Assembly (NCBI GenBank): GCA_028583415.1
Contig: CM053266.1
Location: 100,719,799 to 100,783,798, forward strand
DNA length: 64,000 nucleotides
Direction: 5' to 3'
DNA from: Protea cynaroides
Lineage: Eukaryota; Streptophyta; Magnoliopsida; Proteales; Proteaceae
Part shown: positions 60,061-64,000 of the stretch, piece after piece
Numbering within the stretch: the first letter of the stretch is position 1
Layout of the letters: each line of letters begins with the position of its first letter
The notes under the pieces: model-generated
The model's input: the letters and a program-made list of their open reading frames with translations, nothing else
Database searches by the model: none
What the model was told of the DNA's origin: nothing
Position numbers and translations under genes: made by a program

Positions 60061-61320
60061 ATGGCTGGGCGTAGAGCAACCCGAAGGGTGATGTAACCCA
60101 AGCCCACCTCCACCACCACCTGTGGAGGTAAATGCCAATGAAAACCAGGATGGACAAGCCGAAAACACTGAGAACCAAAATATAGCCCCACCAGGGGTCA
60201 ACAATTAGGCCAACCCCATAAACTAACCAACGTCACCAATCAATTTGTCTACCTTTGTGATAAATCTCGATAGGTGTAGAAGTTACATCAGATACAGTCA
60301 GACATGCACGTTGCTATGAGAATTGCTCCCCCAGGGGTGAATGCAATGCTAGCACCTGCAGGACAGACCAGCAGAATACCGGGGGTAGCAATACTGTACC
60401 CCAAGCCTCTATTATGAATAACACAGCACCTCAAGTACCTCAAACCCCAGTGGTACACGTTCAAGTGCAGAATCCTAGAGTACAATAAAGCGGATATAAC
60501 CAATGTAACTATCAGTACCAGCTGCCCATGTATGGGGCTTATGCACAGAATCAGTTGGACCATTCCAAGCTGATCGAGTGCTTTCTAAAGATGAAATCGA
60601 AGGAGTTCACGGGCAAGCCGTTGGATCCCCTATGGCTAGAACATTGGATCGACGAGATGGAGAGAAACTATATGATGATGACTATTACTGAAGAAGAGAA
60701 AGTGCTATGTGCCACTTTTATGCTGAAGGGCGATGCACATCATTGGTGAAAGCCTACTCAGGGTTATCTACTGACCAGGCATACCTATCTGACATGGACT
60801 ATCTTCAAAGAAGCCTTCTTTGAAAAGTATTTTCCCAAGAGTTTCAAAGATCAGATGGAGAAAGAATTTTTGAGTTTATACCATGATCAGATGACCGTTG
60901 ACGCTTATCAGCAGCGCTATGAAGAGTTGTTCTTCTTTGTCCCCTCCAGTATGTAAAAAGAAAAACCAAAACCCGAAGGATTGCCATGGGACTTAGGGGA
61001 AGTATTTGAGAACGTGTTTTGGGTCTAGAAAAGAAGATATATAATGAAGCTATGCAGATTGCACAAGTTCTGGAGTCGAGTAAAAGGGAGAGTTATTTTT
61101 CTCAAAACAGGGGCATTAAGAGCCCTAACGGGAATTTATTTAATGGAAGGTTTGAAAACCTTGAAACCATTCCGCACTCAAGGCTTCAATGCTGCAGCCA
61201 AGACTACACAGCTGGCTCAACCTCAACCAAAGCAAGGAAGTGCTGGAGTTAAATGCTACAATTGTGATCAAATAGGGTATTATTCAAGGGACTATCCTAA
61301 ACCAAGGAAGCAATTGTAGC
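60061..61320 (+). pseudogene. Element E gag (broken)
   Basis: ATG at 60061 (MAGRRATRRV), stop soon after. The capsid part from 60528 reads DPLWLEHWIDEMERNYMMM, EAFFEKYFPKSFKDQMEKEF and YQQRYEELFFFVPSS, with stops at about 60748 and 60955. The zinc knuckle near 61255-61300 reads CYNCDQIGYYSRDYP: the usual His and last Cys are replaced by Tyr, so it should not bind zinc. Confidence 0.8.
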
Positions 61321-61429
61321 CAGGGAAGGTTTATGCTGTAACTTCTGAAGAAGCTACCGCATCACCTGATGTGGTAATAAGTATGACCCGACCTTTTATT
61401 TTGTATACCTTGTGTGAGCATATAGACTA

Positions 61430-62292
61430 AATTAGGTAAAATTTTAGGTAACGTACCTATAGATGGCATACCCACCAGAGTACTCTTCGACTCTAGAGCC
61501 ACCCACTCATTTGTATCTGTATCGTTTGGAAAGAAACTGAGTGTACCCCTTAGACCTTTATTCTCCAAACTATTAGTAAAATCACCTATGGGATTAGAAG
61601 TGGAGCTAGACAAAGGTTATGGACTATGTCCAATCCTTATTGGTAAACAAACTATGGATGCAACCTTAATTCAACTAGAGATGACAGACTTTGACGTCAT
61701 CTTAGAAATGGATTGGTTAGCTTGACATTTCACAATTTATTGTGTGTAGAAAAGAAATTGACATTCAATGACCAGGATGGTGCAGAATTTAGTTTTTAGG
61801 AACTAAACTTCTTCGTAAATGGAAACTCATTCTCTCTGCACTAAAGGCTAAGAGATGCCTTGAGATGGGTGGAGTTGGATACCTTGTATATGTTGTGGAC
61901 CTTACCAAATAGACACCACGAATGGAAGACCTCGAGGTTGTGAATGAATTTTTGGACGTGTTTCCTAAAGATTTACCCGGGTTGCCATCCGATCGAGCGA
62001 CAAAGTTTGTTATAGACCTAATACCAAGGTCGGCACTTATATCTAAAGCACCATACCATATGGCTCCAACTGAACTGAAGGAATTAAAGGTTCAACTGCA
62101 AGAGTTATTTAACAAGGGATTTATCCGACCTAGTACATCACCTTGGGGAGCGCCAGTGTTATTTGTCAAGAAAATAGACGGTAGTGTTCGACTATGTATA
62201 GACTATCGAGAATTAAACAAGCTCACGATCAAGAATCGATATCCCCTACCTCGGATTGATGATTTATTTGATCAGTTACAAGGAGCGAAAGG
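61430..62292 (+). pseudogene. Element E protease and RT start (truncated)
   Basis: The protease has LFDSRATHSFV near 61485: the Gly of the catalytic DSG triad is Arg. DVILEMDWL follows near 61695, with stops and frameshifts. RT begins about 61922 (MEDLEVVNEFLDVFPKDLPG) and holds KAPYHMAPTELKELK, SPWGAPVLFVKK and LCIDYRELNK, then stops at RIDDLFDQLQGAK, where LTR F is inserted. Confidence 0.82.
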
Positions 62293-64000
62293 TGTCACAC
62301 CGTAATTCCGTACTATTTAGAGTGGTGTGATGAACCGTCAATAAACCAACGGTTCAACCAAGATCTCGAATAGGCTGTGTCTGTTTGTTTAAACCATACA
62401 CATACACAATAATCAGAGTAAATACTCAATAACGGAAGTCTTTAGTATTAAATGAACTGAGAGTCTAAAGATGATAACATAAATAAATTATTCAATTATC
62501 TTCCAAATACTAAGACATAAATAAAATATTTAATCAATTACAACGTCTGTATAACATGAATAAAAACTAATAAAAAATGCAAGAGTTGCACTCGCATGAC
62601 GAATCATGCGATTCCATCAAAACTTCAGCATCCATTGCCGCCACATGTCCATACACCGGGGCATTCATATAATCTTCAACCGTTGTACCTGCATCATCAA
62701 CTAAAAACATTCGACATCGAAAGGGTGCGCACACATCACGGCTCAGTGAGAAAACAAAATAATGCAACAAACATATGCATGCATTCAATTCATATCTTTG
62801 GTCTGGTTTATAAGTTTGCAATGTGCTATAGAAAGGTTCGGAGGCCACCTCACCTCTATACACGAGTGTGTGGAGCCTCCCAATGAAAACGGCATTGCCG
62901 TCCCACAAGCACCCACTATGGTACAATATACCCAATGAAAATGGCATTGCAGTACCAGTTGCACCATACCAACACGTAAGCCCCTATTGGCGAGGGCTTA
63001 CAAACTGAGCTTGCAACTAACCAATCCTAATGTCAAATAGTGTATCCAAGGCCTCTTCCCAGAATCCCTCAATATGTCCATAGAGATAGAGCTAAGGCCC
63101 CCCGGCAGAGTCAGAGACTACACGATCCGAGACCACCTCCCCTAATGCCCTACAACGTAATAGCTCTGCTAAGGTAATGGCGATACGATGATGTTAGTGG
63201 ACAAGACTTGAGTAGAGATAGAGCTAGAGTCTGGTGACCAGGACACACCATGATATCACGTCCTCCCCTTGATGCCCCACTCGTATCAAGCACACTAACC
63301 ACACACATACATTCACATGCCTATTCCTAGCATCATCATCATCATCATGTTATAAATAAACAGAATTAAATATGCATGAACATTAATAGCAGAAATATTG
63401 GACGACATGTTGAATGCACATTACAAGCATACACGCATAGAATCAGTCATAGCTTTGGACTCAATAAATAGAAACAATTTATTATTAGCCAAATAGTTAA
63501 GGTCTTGTTCCCTCACCTTTGATTGAGTGTAGATCCTCTTTCAAGCTCTAAGAATTACTTTTATATCACTAGGAAAACCTAACAAATTGATAGATTCTAA
63601 TTAGAAATAAATTCCAACAATTTAAGCTTGCTGTAAAGCTAGGGTCGCAGGATGGGTCGCAGGTATCTGAGACCCCAGGGTGTAAGATCGGTCATAGGGT
63701 CGGTTACCCATCGACCCTATGTAAGACCATAGCCTCCCTGGACTTCCCGAGAGCATGGGGTCGATCCTATAGTCTCGTAGGTCCATTCTAAGAATGTTTT
63801 ATGGCTCATAACTATGATTTTTACACCCTTTCCCTTGCCTATGATGATTTCTTTCATGGATTCCTTCGAAACTCATCCATGGGTAGATGATTTGTGTTTC
63901 TCCCAACCCTAACTTCTTCATAAGCTATTCTAGGGTCTTACATAGTTCATGGAGAATGTATTCATACCTTAGGGTTGCTGAGATTCAGAGATTTCTCTGA
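62293..64000 (-). repeat. LTR F (antisense gypsy LTR, runs off the window)
   Basis: TGTCACACCGTAATTCCG at 62293, preceded by AAAGG (possible duplication; the other side is outside the window). Collinear with LTR B and the LTRs of element G. Repeat block at about 63640-63790 (AGGGTCGCAGG, CATCGACCCTATG). Confidence 0.85.

Larger units (their letters stand above)
57926..62292 (+). mobile_element. Element E: degraded Ty3/gypsy body with antisense ORF
   Basis: Same plan as element G but on the + strand: antisense ORF (57958-59222, minus), repeat block (about 59810-59915), gag (from 60061), protease and RT. The 5' LTR and PBS are missing; the left border with LTR D is near 57925. The RT is cut at 62292 by LTR F. 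Many stops and frameshifts; older than element G. Confidence 0.82.

Noticed and set aside
57926..62292. LTR D as the 5' LTR of element E
   Set aside because: LTR D is in the opposite orientation to E's gag-pol and is truncated, with no PBS, so they are different insertions joined by a deletion or insertion.
1..64000. tRNA, rRNA, CRISPR or organelle-derived segments
   Set aside because: None recognised on reading both strands; PBS sequences match only the 3' end of tRNA-Met and are not tRNA genes.

Overview
This window is nuclear DNA of a flowering plant with a transposon-rich genome. The evidence is spliceosomal introns with GT-AG borders, one conserved eukaryotic gene with long introns, and plant Ty3/gypsy, Ty1/copia, hAT, PIF/Harbinger-like and LINE sequences. 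The species cannot be named from the sequence. No rRNA, tRNA, CRISPR or bacterial feature was seen.

Only one host gene is supported: a tRNA dimethylallyltransferase of the cytosolic, zinc-finger IPT2 type, on the + strand. Its eleven coding exons run from 12218 to 46173 and join in phase to 1512 nt (503 residues). Introns 3 (7.9 kb) and 4 (22.3 kb) are swollen by transposons, yet no exon is damaged.

1-10965: a minus-strand Ty3/gypsy element (element G) with about 2.35-kb LTRs (left one cut by the window edge), tRNA-Met-type PBS, gag and pol with frame breaks, and an antisense additional ORF (7028-8289) with a 5'UTR intron, head-to-head with gag. 10966-12217: upstream region of IPT2 with three G-boxes and a foldback element.

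12825-20721 (intron 3): a complete but defective hAT element (13140-19529, 8-bp TSD) with a LINE fragment inside. 20791-43040 (intron 4): a PIF/Harbinger-like element carrying a PPR-gene fragment and a nested short hAT element; three members of one LTR family (TGATGCAG...CCATCA), two as solo LTRs and one as a gag-only element with a 6.4-kb hAT inside; a gypsy LTR fragment; a gypsy gag fragment; and a copia fragment split by another short hAT-like element.

46174-64000: intergenic DNA, then a Tat-like LTR-plus-gag fragment followed by a four-deep nest of LTRs from the same large-LTR gypsy group as element G (B inside A inside C inside D, with TSDs at three levels). Next comes a second, older gypsy body (element E) with the same antisense ORF and the same kind of 5'UTR intron, cut at its reverse transcriptase by another LTR (F).

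The most unusual signal is in these large-LTR gypsy elements. Every copy carries blocks of short GGTCG/CGACC-centred repeats at two fixed places in the LTR and, in the two bodies, again between gag and the antisense ORF. The flanking bases of the repeats differ strongly between copies, while in element G the LTR and internal blocks share one version.
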